A stretch of DNA of 19,933 bases from Clostridiales bacterium (lineage in GTDB: Bacteria; Bacillota; Clostridia; Christensenellales; Aristaeellaceae): positions 1-19,933 of the forward strand of contig SFGO01000110.1 of NCBI GenBank assembly GCA_004556545.1. The letters are read 5' to 3'. Below the pieces are notes generated by a model that made no database searches, was not told where the DNA came from, and saw only the letters and a list, made by a program, of their open reading frames with translations. This document shows, piece after piece, positions 1-6,642 of the stretch (positions are counted from its first letter, which is position 1; each line of letters opens with the position of its first letter). The position numbers were made by a program, and so were the translations under genes.

Positions 1-42
1 AAAGAAAAGTGTGCAAAAGAAAGCCAGCGGCACGGCGACTCC

Positions 43-181
43 GGGAAAAAGCCCTTTATTGCCCATTTTGACGGCGGGGCTCGCTATGTCGCGCGCAGCA
101 TAGTTGGCCAGCTTACGCCTGCTATCGTGCGCGCTCGGAGCTCGCCTTTTTCCGCCGTCAAAATGGGCGGGCCTTTTTCCC
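43..181. repeat. Nested inverted-repeat (MITE-like or cruciform) element
   Basis: Three nested pairs of arms are visible. The outer pair is GGGAAAAAGCCC (43-54) with GGGCCTTTTTCCC (169-181). The middle pair is a perfect 17-bp match, GCCCATTTTGACGGCGG (61-77) with its complement at 152-168. The inner pair is GCGCGCAGCATAG (91-103) with CTATCGTGCGCGC (122-134), 11 of 13 paired. No reading frame is needed to explain it. Both outer flanks carry T-runs when read outward, so it could also act as a bidirectional terminator. I see no target-site duplication. The structure is certain; whether it is mobile is inference. Confidence 0.65.
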
Positions 182-283
182 TCCACTGCCTATCGCCGCT
201 CTGCTCCCCCGCAGTCGGCGTGTGGCATACTTACCCCTTGCGGGTTGGATGTTTCGGTGCAGCTTAAAAATGATGCAGCGTAA

Positions 284-317
284 AAGGCCAGCGCGAAATC
301 AAAATCACGCTGGCCTT
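284..317 (-). terminator. Candidate Rho-independent terminator at the end of the yebC 3' region
   Basis: A perfect 10-bp stem pairs AAGGCCAGCG (284-293) with CGCTGGCCTT (308-317) across a 14-nt loop. Read on the minus strand it is followed by a short T-run (TTTTA). It lies about 290 nt downstream of the yebC stop, so yebC mRNA would carry a long structured 3' UTR. The short T-run and large loop keep confidence moderate. Confidence 0.4.
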
Positions 318-319
318 GA

Positions 320-605
320 TTGCGAGCCATGAGGCCTGTCGCCGAATGGCGGTATATGCTATGCAACCAGCAGGGAGCTGCACCAAACCGGCGAGCCGCG
401 AGGCCTGTCGCCGAGCGGCGGTAAAATCCCGGCCAACTGGCATGTCCCACGAGCACCCTGCGCGCCAGCAGCGCGCAGTCCGGGGTCAAGGAGCACTGCT
501 CCTTGTGCGAGCCGCGAGGCCCGTTGCCGAGCGGCGGTAACTTTACGGCCAAGCTGCATGTCCCACGAGCAGCCCCGCGCCCTATGGGCGCGGTGTGGGG
601 TGCAG
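320..605 (+). repeat. Tandem hairpin-module repeats (family R1, three units)
   Basis: Three related units start with a core hairpin at 326-350, 395-419 and 511-535. Each core is a 5-bp outer stem, a GA/GA internal loop, a 3-bp stem (GGC/GCC) and a 5-nt loop. The outer stem is GCCAT/ATGGC in the first and GCCGC/GCGGC in the other two. Every core is preceded by GCGA and followed by GGTA. Units two and three continue with nearly the same spacer (GGCCAA..GCATGTCCCACGAGC) and then differ in the next hairpin: CTGCGCGC-type and AAGGAGCA-type in unit two, CCGCGCCC/GGGCGCGG (575-593) in unit three. The block fills the 3' region of yebC, so in that transcript it is read as the complement. A further copy lies at 6652-6748 on the other strand. 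Confidence 0.7.
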
Positions 606-609
606 GGCT

Positions 610-1356
610 TTAGTCCTGCTCGTCTTCTTCGGGGAGTTCGGCGTTGTGCCAGACGTTCTGCACGTCGTCGTTGTCTTCCAGCATGTCCAGCAGCTTCTGC
701 ACCTTGGTCAGGGTATCTTCGTCGGGCAGGGCCACGGTGTTCTGGGGCACCATCTGCACTTCGGCGCTCAGGAAGGTCAGGCCGCCCTTTTCCAGCTGCT
801 CGCGCACGGCGGAGAACTCGTTGGGGTCGGTGTAAATTTCGAACGCGTCGTCCAGCGTCTTCATATCTTCCGCGCCCGCGTCCAGCGCGGTCATCATCAT
901 TTCGTCCTCGTCGGTGTCGGCGGTGCGTTCCACCACCAGCACGCCCTTCTTGTCGAACATGAAGCCCACGCTGCCGGTCACGCCAAGCGTGCCGTCGTAC
1001 TTGGCGAAGCAGTGGCGCACGTCGCTGGCGGTACGGTTGCGGTTGTCGGTGATGGTTTCCACGATCACGGCCACGCCGCCGGGCGCATAGCCTTCGTAGG
1101 TGATGGTTTCGTAGTCCACATTGCCCAGCTCGCCGGAAGCCTTCTGGATGGAGCGCTTGATATTATCGTTGGGCATGTTGTTGCTCTTGGCCTTGGCGAT
1201 GACGTCGCGCAGCTTGGAGTTGCTTTCGGGATTGCTGCCGCCTTCGCGCACGGCGATGGCGATTTCACGGCCGATCTTGGTAAAGATCTTGCCGCGGGCC
1301 GCATCGGTCTTGCCCTTCTTCACTGCGATATTATGCCATTTGCTGTGTCCGGACAT
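610..1356 (-). CDS. yebC: YebC/PmpR family regulatory protein
   Basis: The 248-residue product starts with the family signature MSGHSKWHNI, followed by KGKTDAARGKIFTKI and the RE(I/L) helix typical of YebC/PmpR/TACO1 proteins. Length is close to the usual 240-250. It has the three-domain family layout, ending in an acidic tail (EEDEQD). Family members are cytoplasmic DNA-binding regulators, and some have been linked to ribosome function at proline stretches; which applies here cannot be told from sequence. The ATG at 1356 is preceded by GAAAGG about 9 nt upstream. It is monocistronic, with its own promoter at 1425-1453 and a GC-rich leader hairpin near 1391-1404. The 3' side is filled by R1 hairpin repeats. 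Confidence 0.95.
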   Translation of the reverse strand: MSGHSKWHNIAVKKGKTDAARGKIFTKIGREIAIAVREGGSNPESNSKLRDVIAKAKSNNMPNDNIKRSIQKASGELGNVDYETITYEGYAPGGVAVIVETITDNRNRTASDVRHCFAKYDGTLGVTGSVGFMFDKKGVLVVERTADTDEDEMMMTALDAGAEDMKTLDDAFEIYTDPNEFSAVREQLEKGGLTFLSAEVQMVPQNTVALPDEDTLTKVQKLLDMLEDNDDVQNVWHNAELPEEDEQD

Positions 1357-1424
1357 GGGTATCAGCCTTTCTTTGTTTAAGGTAATCTGCGCCGCCGGGC
1401 GGCGAGTGCGTTTATGAACAGTTT

Positions 1425-1453
1425 ATTATAGCACGGGATGAACCATCGGTCAA
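1425..1453 (-). promoter_or_regulatory. Sigma-A-type promoter of yebC
   Basis: On the minus strand there is TTGACC (1453-1448), a 17-nt spacer and TATAAT (1430-1425). This is nearly consensus and lies about 70 nt upstream of the yebC ATG. The leader contains a self-complementary GCCGCCGGGCGGC stretch near 1391-1403. Confidence 0.8.
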
Positions 1454-1549
1454 ATATGGCTTGGAAATCGGGATAATAAAATTGGGAAAGGGGAAAAAGT
1501 GAAAAAGTGAAAAAGCGAAAAACGCCGCAAAAACCGAAGCGCCGCTTTC

Positions 1550-1569
1550 CCGCAGGACGTTTCCTGCGG
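1550..1569 (-). terminator. Hairpin downstream of the TIM-barrel gene, possible terminator
   Basis: CCGCAGGA (1550-1557) pairs with TCCTGCGG (1562-1569) across a 4-nt loop, 25 nt past the stop of the minus-strand isomerase-like gene. On that strand the T-runs come only after a further 14 nt or more (within 1500-1535), so it is not a textbook terminator. It marks the boundary between two minus-strand units. Confidence 0.4.
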
Positions 1570-1593
1570 AAAAAGACGCTCCGGCCCTCATTT

Positions 1594-2436
1594 TTACGCC
1601 TTGGGCGCGTTTTCCTCTGCCATCCAGCCCAGCACATGCTCCGCCGAGCGCCGCAGGGCTTCCATCTGATCCGCCGCGCCGAAATGTTCCACGGAGAAAG
1701 AACCCCGATAGCCGCCCCGGAGCAGCATCCGCGTCCACTGCTCCAGCTCCAGCCAGCCCTCGCCTACGGGACAGGGATACATCCGCTCCCCGGACAGATC
1801 CGCCAGCCAGTTGTCACCCTTGGAATTGGCGAAGGCCGCGTCCCGGCTGCGGTCCTTCAGATGGACGTGGCACAGCCACGGGCCCAGCAGGTGCAGGCCA
1901 TCGGAAGCATCCTCCATGGAATAGGCAAAGTTGCCCGTATCGAAGGTAAAGCCCAGCCCTTCCACGTTTTGCAGAAAGAACCACAGCCCCATGGCGGTGG
2001 AACAGGGCGAGGCGGCGTTGTCGTAGTCCTCAAGCGTAACCGTCACGCCGCAGCTCCGGGCAATCTCCACCATGCGGCAAAGCTCCTCCGCCATCCGGCG
2101 GCGGATCGCTGCCGGGTCATCACCCTTTCGAACGAATCCGGGGACGCACAGCACCTTTTTCGCCCCGAAGGATACTGCCCGTTCCAGATGCCGCCGAATC
2201 TGCCGCTCGTTTTCCTCCCGCGGGGCATAGCCGAAATCGTAGTTTTCATAGACGGACGCAACCTTCAGGCCGCAGTCGTCAAACCACTGCCGGCGTTCCT
2301 CCGTCAGCTGGCGGCAGTCGCACTCCAGTCCGTCATAGCCCATGGCCTTGACCTGCCGCAGCGCCTCCGGCTCGGTCAGGTCCCGCTGGGCGCAGGCTTC
2401 CAGTATATGAGCGTGAAAAGCGTTCAGTTGAGCCAT
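1594..2436 (-). CDS. Sugar phosphate isomerase/epimerase-like TIM-barrel protein
   Basis: The 280-residue product fits the xylose-isomerase-like TIM barrel (AP endonuclease 2 superfamily). The barrel strand ends carry plausible metal ligands: E136 (VTLEDYD), D166 (FTFDTGNF), H192 (CHVHLKD) and E250 (FSVEHFG), with an N-terminal GYDGLECD strand. Relatives epimerise or isomerise sugars, inositols or keto-sugars in the cytoplasm; the substrate cannot be read here. The ATG at 2436 follows AAGGAGG 11 nt upstream. Its promoter is at 2539-2567, and the Rhs island begins right next to the -35 box. It stands alone between yebC and the island, so context gives little help. Confidence 0.85.
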   Translation of the reverse strand: MAQLNAFHAHILEACAQRDLTEPEALRQVKAMGYDGLECDCRQLTEERRQWFDDCGLKVASVYENYDFGYAPREENERQIRRHLERAVSFGAKKVLCVPGFVRKGDDPAAIRRRMAEELCRMVEIARSCGVTVTLEDYDNAASPCSTAMGLWFFLQNVEGLGFTFDTGNFAYSMEDASDGLHLLGPWLCHVHLKDRSRDAAFANSKGDNWLADLSGERMYPCPVGEGWLELEQWTRMLLRGGYRGSFSVEHFGAADQMEALRRSAEHVLGWMAEENAPKA

Positions 2437-2538
2437 AACAAAAGTTTCCTCCTTATGATTTGTGTTTTATGGGTATTTCTCCCGCGTTCAAAAGCCGTTC
2501 CTCGCTGCTTTTTCCTGCAAAAGCGTTGATTCAACGGC

Positions 2539-2567
2539 ATTATAGCATTTTTTCGGCCGAATGACTA
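2539..2567 (-). promoter_or_regulatory. Sigma-A-type promoter of the isomerase-like gene
   Basis: On the minus strand TAGTCA (2567-2562, 4 of 6 to TTGACA), a 17-nt spacer and a perfect TATAAT (2544-2539) lie about 100 nt upstream of the ATG. The -35 box falls inside the left 18-bp direct repeat (2557-2574), so the island was inserted immediately upstream of this promoter. Confidence 0.65.
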
Positions 2568-2574
2568 TGATTTT
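2557..2574 (+). repeat. Left outer direct repeat of the Rhs island (DR-A)
   Basis: CCGAATGACTATGATTTT here matches CCGAATGCCTATGTTTTT at 4013-4030 in 16 of 18 positions. The two copies lie directly outside the Rhs-derived sequence, as expected for a duplicated target or attachment site. Confidence 0.55.
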
Positions 2575-2575
2575 G

Positions 2576-2593
2576 CCTGCAGGGCGACGTCAT
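2576..2593 (+). repeat. Left inner direct repeat within Rhs coding sequence (DR-B)
   Basis: CCTGCAGGGCGACGTCAT is repeated exactly at 3988-4005. In both places it encodes the Rhs motif LQGDVIG. Exact repeats 1,412 bp apart in the same orientation are substrates for homologous recombination. Confidence 0.75.
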
Positions 2594-2621
2594 CGGTCTG
2601 GTTGACGGCAACGGCACCAAA

Positions 2622-3212
2622 ATGGTATCTTATACTTACGATGCTTGTGGTAAGATGATCAGCAAGACTGGCACCTTGGCAACTACATTGGGCACGCTGC
2701 AGCCCTTCAGGTATCGCGGGTATATCTTTGACGAAGAAACCGGTCTGTACTATCTGCGTAGCAGGTACTACAATCCGAATCTGTGCCGTTTCATCAATGC
2801 GGACGATGGAGAGGCATATGTTGATGCTATCGCTACTGAACAGTGTGCTGAACCAGTTAAGGCTTACAACTTCGAAGTTGAAGATTTTCACACTTATTTT
2901 GTTGGGACGGGTTGCATTTTGGTTCACAATATGTGTGCCAAAGTATCGAATCACGGCAACTCTCTCAATATTACAAAACCAGCTAAAGGATATATCTTGA
3001 AAGAACGTGGAACCGGAAAGATCATGAAATTCGGCGAAACCACTCTCGGTAAAAGACGATATACTGTAAAATTTCTCGATGCCAACAAGGTGGATATGGT
3101 ATTCGTAAAATCTGGGACAAACCGAGCAATGCACACTTGGCAGCATGATATGATTGTCAATTACGCTAAGAGACACGGGGTTAGGCCTCCCATGAATCAT
3201 AACTGGTATTAA
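2622..3212 (+). CDS. Rhs-repeat core/Hint tail with C-terminal toxin-like domain (truncated Rhs protein)
   Basis: The 196-residue ORF is the 3' end of an Rhs-type polymorphic toxin gene. The Rhs frame already runs from 2571 (LQGDVIGLVDGNG) before the first ATG, so the large N-terminal beta-cage part is missing. Visible parts: the Rhs core motif (residues 29-60: FRYRGYIFDEETGLYYLRSR, then YY and FINADDG); a Hint remnant with its C-terminal end (YNFEVEDFHTY, VGTGCILVHN, 82-103) but no N-terminal catalytic Cys block; then a variable domain (about 106-196). That domain has GYILKERGTGK, KFGET, GKRRYT, WQHDMI and RPPMN. The pattern faintly resembles GIY-YIG/URI nuclease toxins, but I am not sure. 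There is no strong ribosome site at 2622. It may be a silent tail cassette. The following gene overlaps its stop with its ribosome site and is the likely antidote. Confidence 0.7.
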   Translation: MVSYTYDACGKMISKTGTLATTLGTLQPFRYRGYIFDEETGLYYLRSRYYNPNLCRFINADDGEAYVDAIATEQCAEPVKAYNFEVEDFHTYFVGTGCILVHNMCAKVSNHGNSLNITKPAKGYILKERGTGKIMKFGETTLGKRRYTVKFLDANKVDMVFVKSGTNRAMHTWQHDMIVNYAKRHGVRPPMNHNWY

Positions 3213-3225
3213 GGAGGAGAACAAT

Positions 3226-3618
3226 GTGGCCGGAATAGTCTTTTCTACAGAATCATGGCATCCAGCAGCAGAGCGTATTTCTGAATGTTTCGCATATTTT
3301 GATGCAAGGATGAAGGTCATTGATCTGTCTAAATACTGCGATGCTTTGGATACCATTGGTATTATTCCTTTTTCTGGACCCAATAAGCATATGTCTGATT
3401 GGAAAGAGCGAAAATATGTAAGTTGGTCAAGGAGAGAGGCCGACATTCGCTTAAGAATCGATTTTGATACATTCGTTAAATCATCTCGAGAGACACAGAG
3501 AGATATTGTTAAAGAAATCATTATCAAGTCGCTTGAGATCATTAAGCATAAGTGCGATGCAAAGAAACTGAGATTTGATCTTGACGATATGCTATACGAT
3601 ATGTTCCCTGACGAATAA
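3226..3618 (+). CDS. Probable immunity protein of the Rhs toxin tail
   Basis: A 130-residue cytoplasmic-looking protein without signal or membrane segments. It begins with GTG at 3226. AAGGAGGA (3211-3218) gives ideal spacing and overlaps the TAA of the Rhs tail (3210-3212); the ATG two bases earlier runs straight into a stop. Position directly behind a toxin tail, small size, acidic C-terminus (DLDDMLYDMFPDE) and low GC all fit a polymorphic-toxin immunity gene. The central ERKYVSWSRREADIRLRID stretch is reminiscent of Imm44-type immunity proteins, but this is recalled, not searched. It would neutralise the cognate C-terminal domain encoded just upstream. Confidence 0.65.
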   Translation: MAGIVFSTESWHPAAERISECFAYFDARMKVIDLSKYCDALDTIGIIPFSGPNKHMSDWKERKYVSWSRREADIRLRIDFDTFVKSSRETQRDIVKEIIIKSLEIIKHKCDAKKLRFDLDDMLYDMFPDE

Positions 3619-3655
3619 TGAATAGTCCTGTACATCATTTCTATTGATGTATCCT

Positions 3656-3683
3656 AGGCGGAGCTTCTTTCGAAGCTCCGCCT
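3656..3683 (+). terminator. Strong hairpin behind the immunity gene
   Basis: A perfect 12-bp stem pairs AGGCGGAGCTTC (3656-3667) with GAAGCTCCGCCT (3672-3683) across TTTC. No T-run follows in either direction; the dispersed element starts at the very next base (3684). A weaker TACATCA/TGATGTA stem (3631-3651) lies just before it. It is probably a terminator whose tail was displaced by the element. Confidence 0.45.
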
Positions 3684-3815
3684 CAGCCTGTCGAAAAACC
3701 CCAAGTTGGCCGCCCGCGCCCGCAAACAGCGCTACGCTGGTTTGCGGGGAAAGTGCTGCGGCACAAGGGTTAGGGGCTCCGCCCCTATAACCCCGGCAGG
3801 AGGCAGTGCCTCCTG
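3684..3815 (+). repeat. Dispersed hairpin element, type A, copy 1
   Basis: This 132-bp copy starts CAGCCTGTCGAAAAACCCC and matches the complement of 11174-11306 with about seven differences by eye. It contains a hairpin around 3718-3747 (CCCGCAAAC with GTTTGCGGG), a GGGGC/GCCCC hairpin near 3770-3787, and CAGGAGGC/GCCTCCTG (3797-3815). The outermost ~23 bp found in the 11.2-kb copy, including the second terminal inverted repeat, are absent. Its head directly abuts the hairpin at 3656-3683. Confidence 0.8.
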
Positions 3816-3849
3816 TTCTATGCCCCAAAACAAGAAAGGACGTGATAAA

Positions 3850-3966
3850 ATGATCACTCGCATTTTCGGCACCGTCACTGGCAGCCGCCTCAACCTCCGC
3901 ACATCTGCGGACTCTTCCGCTTCTATCCTCTCGAGCATCCCCAATGAGAACTTGCTCGTCATTACA
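3850..3966 (+). pseudogene. 5' fragment of an SH3b-domain gene
   Basis: After AAGAAAGGA, an ATG at 3850 opens a frame reading MITRIFGTVTGSRLNLRTSA and on to SSIPNENLLVI. This is the first half of a bacterial SH3 (SH3b) repeat; NLR plus a hydrophobic strand is its hallmark. SH3b domains bind peptidoglycan in secreted amidases and related proteins. Homology ends at about 3966. The frame then runs on as unrelated sequence because a scrap of Rhs coding DNA in another frame is joined to it. It is a remnant of a gene cut by recombination. Confidence 0.5.
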
Positions 3967-3967
3967 T

Positions 3968-4012
3968 TCATACGCCTACCCATACAACCTGCAGGGCGAC
4001 GTCATTGGCTGA
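3968..4012 (+). pseudogene. Rhs coding scrap fused to the SH3b fragment
   Basis: In the frame starting at 3968 the sequence reads YAYPYNLQGDVIG then TGA. This is the conserved Rhs YNLQGD motif. It is out of frame with the SH3b fragment and shares an exact 18-bp repeat with the beginning of the Rhs tail at 2576. Joining 3987 to 2576 would restore an uninterrupted Rhs frame (YNLQGDVIGLVDGNG). Confidence 0.65.
3988..4005 (+). repeat. Right inner direct repeat (DR-B)
   Basis: Exact 18-bp copy of 2576-2593, lying in the Rhs scrap. Confidence 0.75.
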
Positions 4013-4030
4013 CCGAATGCCTATGTTTTT
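4013..4030 (+). repeat. Right outer direct repeat of the Rhs island (DR-A)
   Basis: CCGAATGCCTATGTTTTT, 16 of 18 identical to 2557-2574. It starts immediately after the TGA of the Rhs scrap and lies just upstream of the map promoter. Confidence 0.55.
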
Positions 4031-4038
4031 GTCTCATT

Positions 4039-4067
4039 TTGCTATTCAGCCGCAGCCGTGTTATAAT
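4039..4067 (+). promoter_or_regulatory. Extended -10 promoter of map
   Basis: TTGCTA (4039-4044), a 17-nt spacer and TATAAT (4062-4067) with an upstream TG (4059-4060, extended -10). It lies about 55 nt before the map ATG. The start is preceded by AAAGGAGG. Confidence 0.8.
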
Positions 4068-4120
4068 GCATGGGGAGAGTGGATTGAAATATTCCTTTCC
4101 GACAAAAGGAGGAGCTTTCG

Positions 4121-4993
4121 ATGGAAAAACTGGAACCCTGCGCCCCTTGCTGGTGCGGCAGCGGAAAAGCATATAAGGACTGTCACTGCGCTTTTGATGA
4201 AAAATACGAATCCCTGCGCCGCCGCGGTGCGCACCTTCCGCCTCGGAAGCTGATCAAAAACGAGGCCCAGATCGAGAAGATCCGCCGCAGCGCCAAGGTG
4301 AACGTGGCCGTGCTGGATTATGTGGCGGAACACATCCGCCCCGGCATTTCCACGGAAGAGATCGACCGCTGGGTGTACGAACAGACGGCTCAGGCCGGAG
4401 CCATCCCCGCGCCGTTGAACTACGAGGGCTTCCCCAAAAGCGTCTGCACCTCCATCAACGAGCAGGTCTGCCACGGCATTCCTTCCCCGGAGGATATTCT
4501 CTGCGAGGGCGATATCGTCAACGTGGACTGCTCCACCATTCTGGACGGCTATTATTCCGACTCCTCCCGGATGTTCATCATCGGGGAAACCACGCCGGAG
4601 AAGCAAAAGCTGGTGGAAGTCACCCGGCAGTGCGTTCAGGCCGGGCTGGACGAGGTAAAGCCATGGGAACCCCTGGGCAATGTGGGCGAAGCGGTTCACC
4701 GGCTGGCGCGGAAAAACGGCTACACCGTCGTCCGGGAAGTGGGCGGCCACGGCGTGGGCGTGGAGTTCCATGAAGATCCCTTCGTCAGCTACGTCACCCG
4801 CCGGGGCACGGGCATGATCATGGCCCCGGGCATGATCTTTACCATCGAGCCCATGGTCAACATGGGCGCCAACCGCATCTACATCGACGCGGACAACGAC
4901 TGGACCATTTACACGCAGGACGGCAAGCCGTCGGCCCAATGGGAGATTCAGGTACTGGTCACGGAAACGGGGCACGAAGTACTGGCCTGGTAA
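4121..4993 (+). CDS. map: Type I methionine aminopeptidase with N-terminal SEC-C zinc motif
   Basis: The 290-residue enzyme removes the initiator methionine from new proteins in the cytoplasm. The N-terminus carries a SEC-C motif (CWCGSGKAYKDCH, residues 10-22), a zinc-binding tag thought to dock on ribosomes or SecA-like partners. The pita-bread catalytic domain (about 45-290) has all five metal ligands: D136 (VNVD), D147 (YYSD), H210 (GGHGVG), E243 (TIEPM) and E275 (QWEIQ). H118 and H217 are the expected substrate-side histidines. The length fits SEC-C-bearing MetAPs, which are about 40 residues longer than E. coli Map. A strong promoter and AAAGGAGG precede it. It heads the plus-strand gene series. 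Confidence 0.95.
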   Translation: MEKLEPCAPCWCGSGKAYKDCHCAFDEKYESLRRRGAHLPPRKLIKNEAQIEKIRRSAKVNVAVLDYVAEHIRPGISTEEIDRWVYEQTAQAGAIPAPLNYEGFPKSVCTSINEQVCHGIPSPEDILCEGDIVNVDCSTILDGYYSDSSRMFIIGETTPEKQKLVEVTRQCVQAGLDEVKPWEPLGNVGEAVHRLARKNGYTVVREVGGHGVGVEFHEDPFVSYVTRRGTGMIMAPGMIFTIEPMVNMGANRIYIDADNDWTIYTQDGKPSAQWEIQVLVTETGHEVLAW

Positions 4994-5085
4994 GCGTTTC
5001 CCGAGCTTTCTTTTGAAACTCTTTTCAAAAAAGCCAGCCTGTTTGAATCCCCCTGCCAACGAACCACGAAACGAGGAATATGCGC

Positions 5086-6642
5086 ATGAAAAAAGTGCTC
5101 ATCATCGGCGCGGGCCCTGCGGGGCTGACCGCCGCCTACGAGCTTCTGAAAACCGGCGAATACGATGTGACCGTGCTGGAACGCAGTCAGGACATCGGCG
5201 GCATTTCCAAAACCGTCCGCTACCGGGACAACCGGATGGACATCGGCGGCCACCGTTTTTTCAGCAAGGACGACCGGGTGATGCAGTGGTGGGCGGACAT
5301 GATGCCCCTGCAGGGCGCGCCCGCCATGGACGACCGCATCCTGAACCGGGAGGTTCCCTTGGCCGAGGGCGGTCCCGACCCGGAAAAGGAAGACCGGGTC
5401 ATGCTCACCCGCAGCCGGGTCAGCCGCATTTATTATCAGCATCACTTTTTTGACTATCCCGTCAGTCTGAAATGGGAAACGCTAAAGACCATGGGCTTCG
5501 TCACCACCATGCAGGTGGGCTTCAGCTATCTGGCGGCCTGCATCCACAAGCGGCCCAACGACAATCTGGAGAATTTCTACATCAATTCCTTCGGCAAAAA
5601 GCTATACTCCATGTTCTTCGAGGGCTACACCGAGAAGCTCTGGGGCCGCCATCCCCGGGAGATCGACGCCAGCTGGGGCAAGCAGCGCACCAAGGAACTG
5701 AGCATCATGGGCATTCTCAAGGACATGTTTTCCAAGGTGTTCATGTCCAAGGAACGCCGTCAGCAGCAGGTGCAGACCTCCCTCATCGAGGAGTTCCGCT
5801 ATCCCAAGTTCGGCCCGGGCCAGCTTTGGGAGACCACCGCGCAGGAGATTGAAAAGCTGGGCGGCAGGATCGTCAAGGGCTGTCAGGTATTGGGGGCGAA
5901 GACGGAAAGCGGCAAGGTCGTCAGTCTGCGCGTCCGGGACGGCGAAGGCGAGCGGGACATGGAGGGCGACGTTTTCTTCAGCTCCATGCCCATCAAGGAT
6001 CTGATCGCAGGCATGAACGACGTTCCGGCGGACGTACAGGAGATTGCCGCCGGTTTGCCCTACCGGGATTTTGTCACCGTAGGCCTGCTGGTGGACCGGC
6101 TGAACCTGAAAAACGAAACGAAGCTGAAAACGCTGGGGAACATCGTGCCCGACTGCTGGATCTACGTTCAGGACACGGACGTGAAGCTGGGCCGCATCCA
6201 GATTTTCAACAACTGGTCGCCCTATCTGGTCAAGGATCCGGAGCACACGGTCTGGATCGGGCTGGAGTACTTCTGCAACGAAGGCGATCCGTTCTGGTCG
6301 GCCTCGGAGGAAGAGACGGTTCATCAGGCGGTCAGCGAGCTGATCCGCATGGGCGTACTGGAGGACGAGACCCACGTTCTGGACTCCCACCGGGAGCAGG
6401 TACAGAAGGCCTATCCCGCCTACTTCGACACCTACGACGACATTGGCCGGGTGATCGAATATCTGGATTCGTTTGACAATCTTTACTGTGTGGGCCGCAA
6501 CGGTCAGCACCGCTACAACAACATGGATCACTCCATGGCCACGTCCTTTGAGGCGGTTCACGCTCTGGGTGCCGGCATTCGCGACCGTTCCGCCATCTGG
6601 AGCGTCAACACCGAGCAATCCTACCACGAGTCAAGGGGCTGA
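5086..6642 (+). CDS. NAD(P)/FAD-dependent oxidoreductase, UDP-galactopyranose mutase/protoporphyrinogen oxidase-like
   Basis: About 518 residues. The N-terminus is an FAD-binding Rossmann fold (VLIIGAGPAGLTAAYELL, then an acidic end VTVLERS and DIGG), followed by DIGGHRFFSK. The C-terminal FAD motif is VGRNGQHRYNNMDHSM. This layout belongs to the amine-oxidase/UDP-galactopyranose-mutase-like superfamily. Members near cell-envelope genes often act on nucleotide or lipid-linked sugars, but the reaction is unknown. I prefer the ATG at 5086: GAGGA (5073-5077) is 8 nt upstream of it but only 2 nt from the ATG at 5080. The stop codon lies in the loop of a perfect 9-bp hairpin. It may share a transcript with map (about 90 nt gap), and it precedes recJ and the EamA-like pair. 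Confidence 0.85.
   Translation: MKKVLIIGAGPAGLTAAYELLKTGEYDVTVLERSQDIGGISKTVRYRDNRMDIGGHRFFSKDDRVMQWWADMMPLQGAPAMDDRILNREVPLAEGGPDPEKEDRVMLTRSRVSRIYYQHHFFDYPVSLKWETLKTMGFVTTMQVGFSYLAACIHKRPNDNLENFYINSFGKKLYSMFFEGYTEKLWGRHPREIDASWGKQRTKELSIMGILKDMFSKVFMSKERRQQQVQTSLIEEFRYPKFGPGQLWETTAQEIEKLGGRIVKGCQVLGAKTESGKVVSLRVRDGEGERDMEGDVFFSSMPIKDLIAGMNDVPADVQEIAAGLPYRDFVTVGLLVDRLNLKNETKLKTLGNIVPDCWIYVQDTDVKLGRIQIFNNWSPYLVKDPEHTVWIGLEYFCNEGDPFWSASEEETVHQAVSELIRMGVLEDETHVLDSHREQVQKAYPAYFDTYDDIGRVIEYLDSFDNLYCVGRNGQHRYNNMDHSMATSFEAVHALGAGIRDRSAIWSVNTEQSYHESRG

Noticed and set aside
190..552. Open frames in the first 600 bases (both strands)
   Set aside because: They run through tandem hairpin repeats, and their peptides repeat the module sequence (for example ATGLAARR). 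There is no ribosome site or homology.
320..605. CRISPR array
   Set aside because: The repeated cores are 25 bp but spaced 69 and 116 bp apart, differ in sequence and are joined by conserved spacers; no cas genes are present.
2622..3212. Active intein/Hint autoprocessing domain
   Set aside because: Only the C-terminal end of the Hint fold is present; the N-terminal block with the catalytic cysteine is missing, so self-cleavage is unlikely.
3684..3815. Integron attC site
   Set aside because: The hairpin-rich 132 bp and cassette-like position suggested it, but the paired core sites of attC (RYYYAAC/GTTRRRY) are not placed as required, and no integrase is visible.
4061..5059. 332-codon minus-strand open frame
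   Set aside because: A shadow of map, which has all five metal ligands in the other strand.
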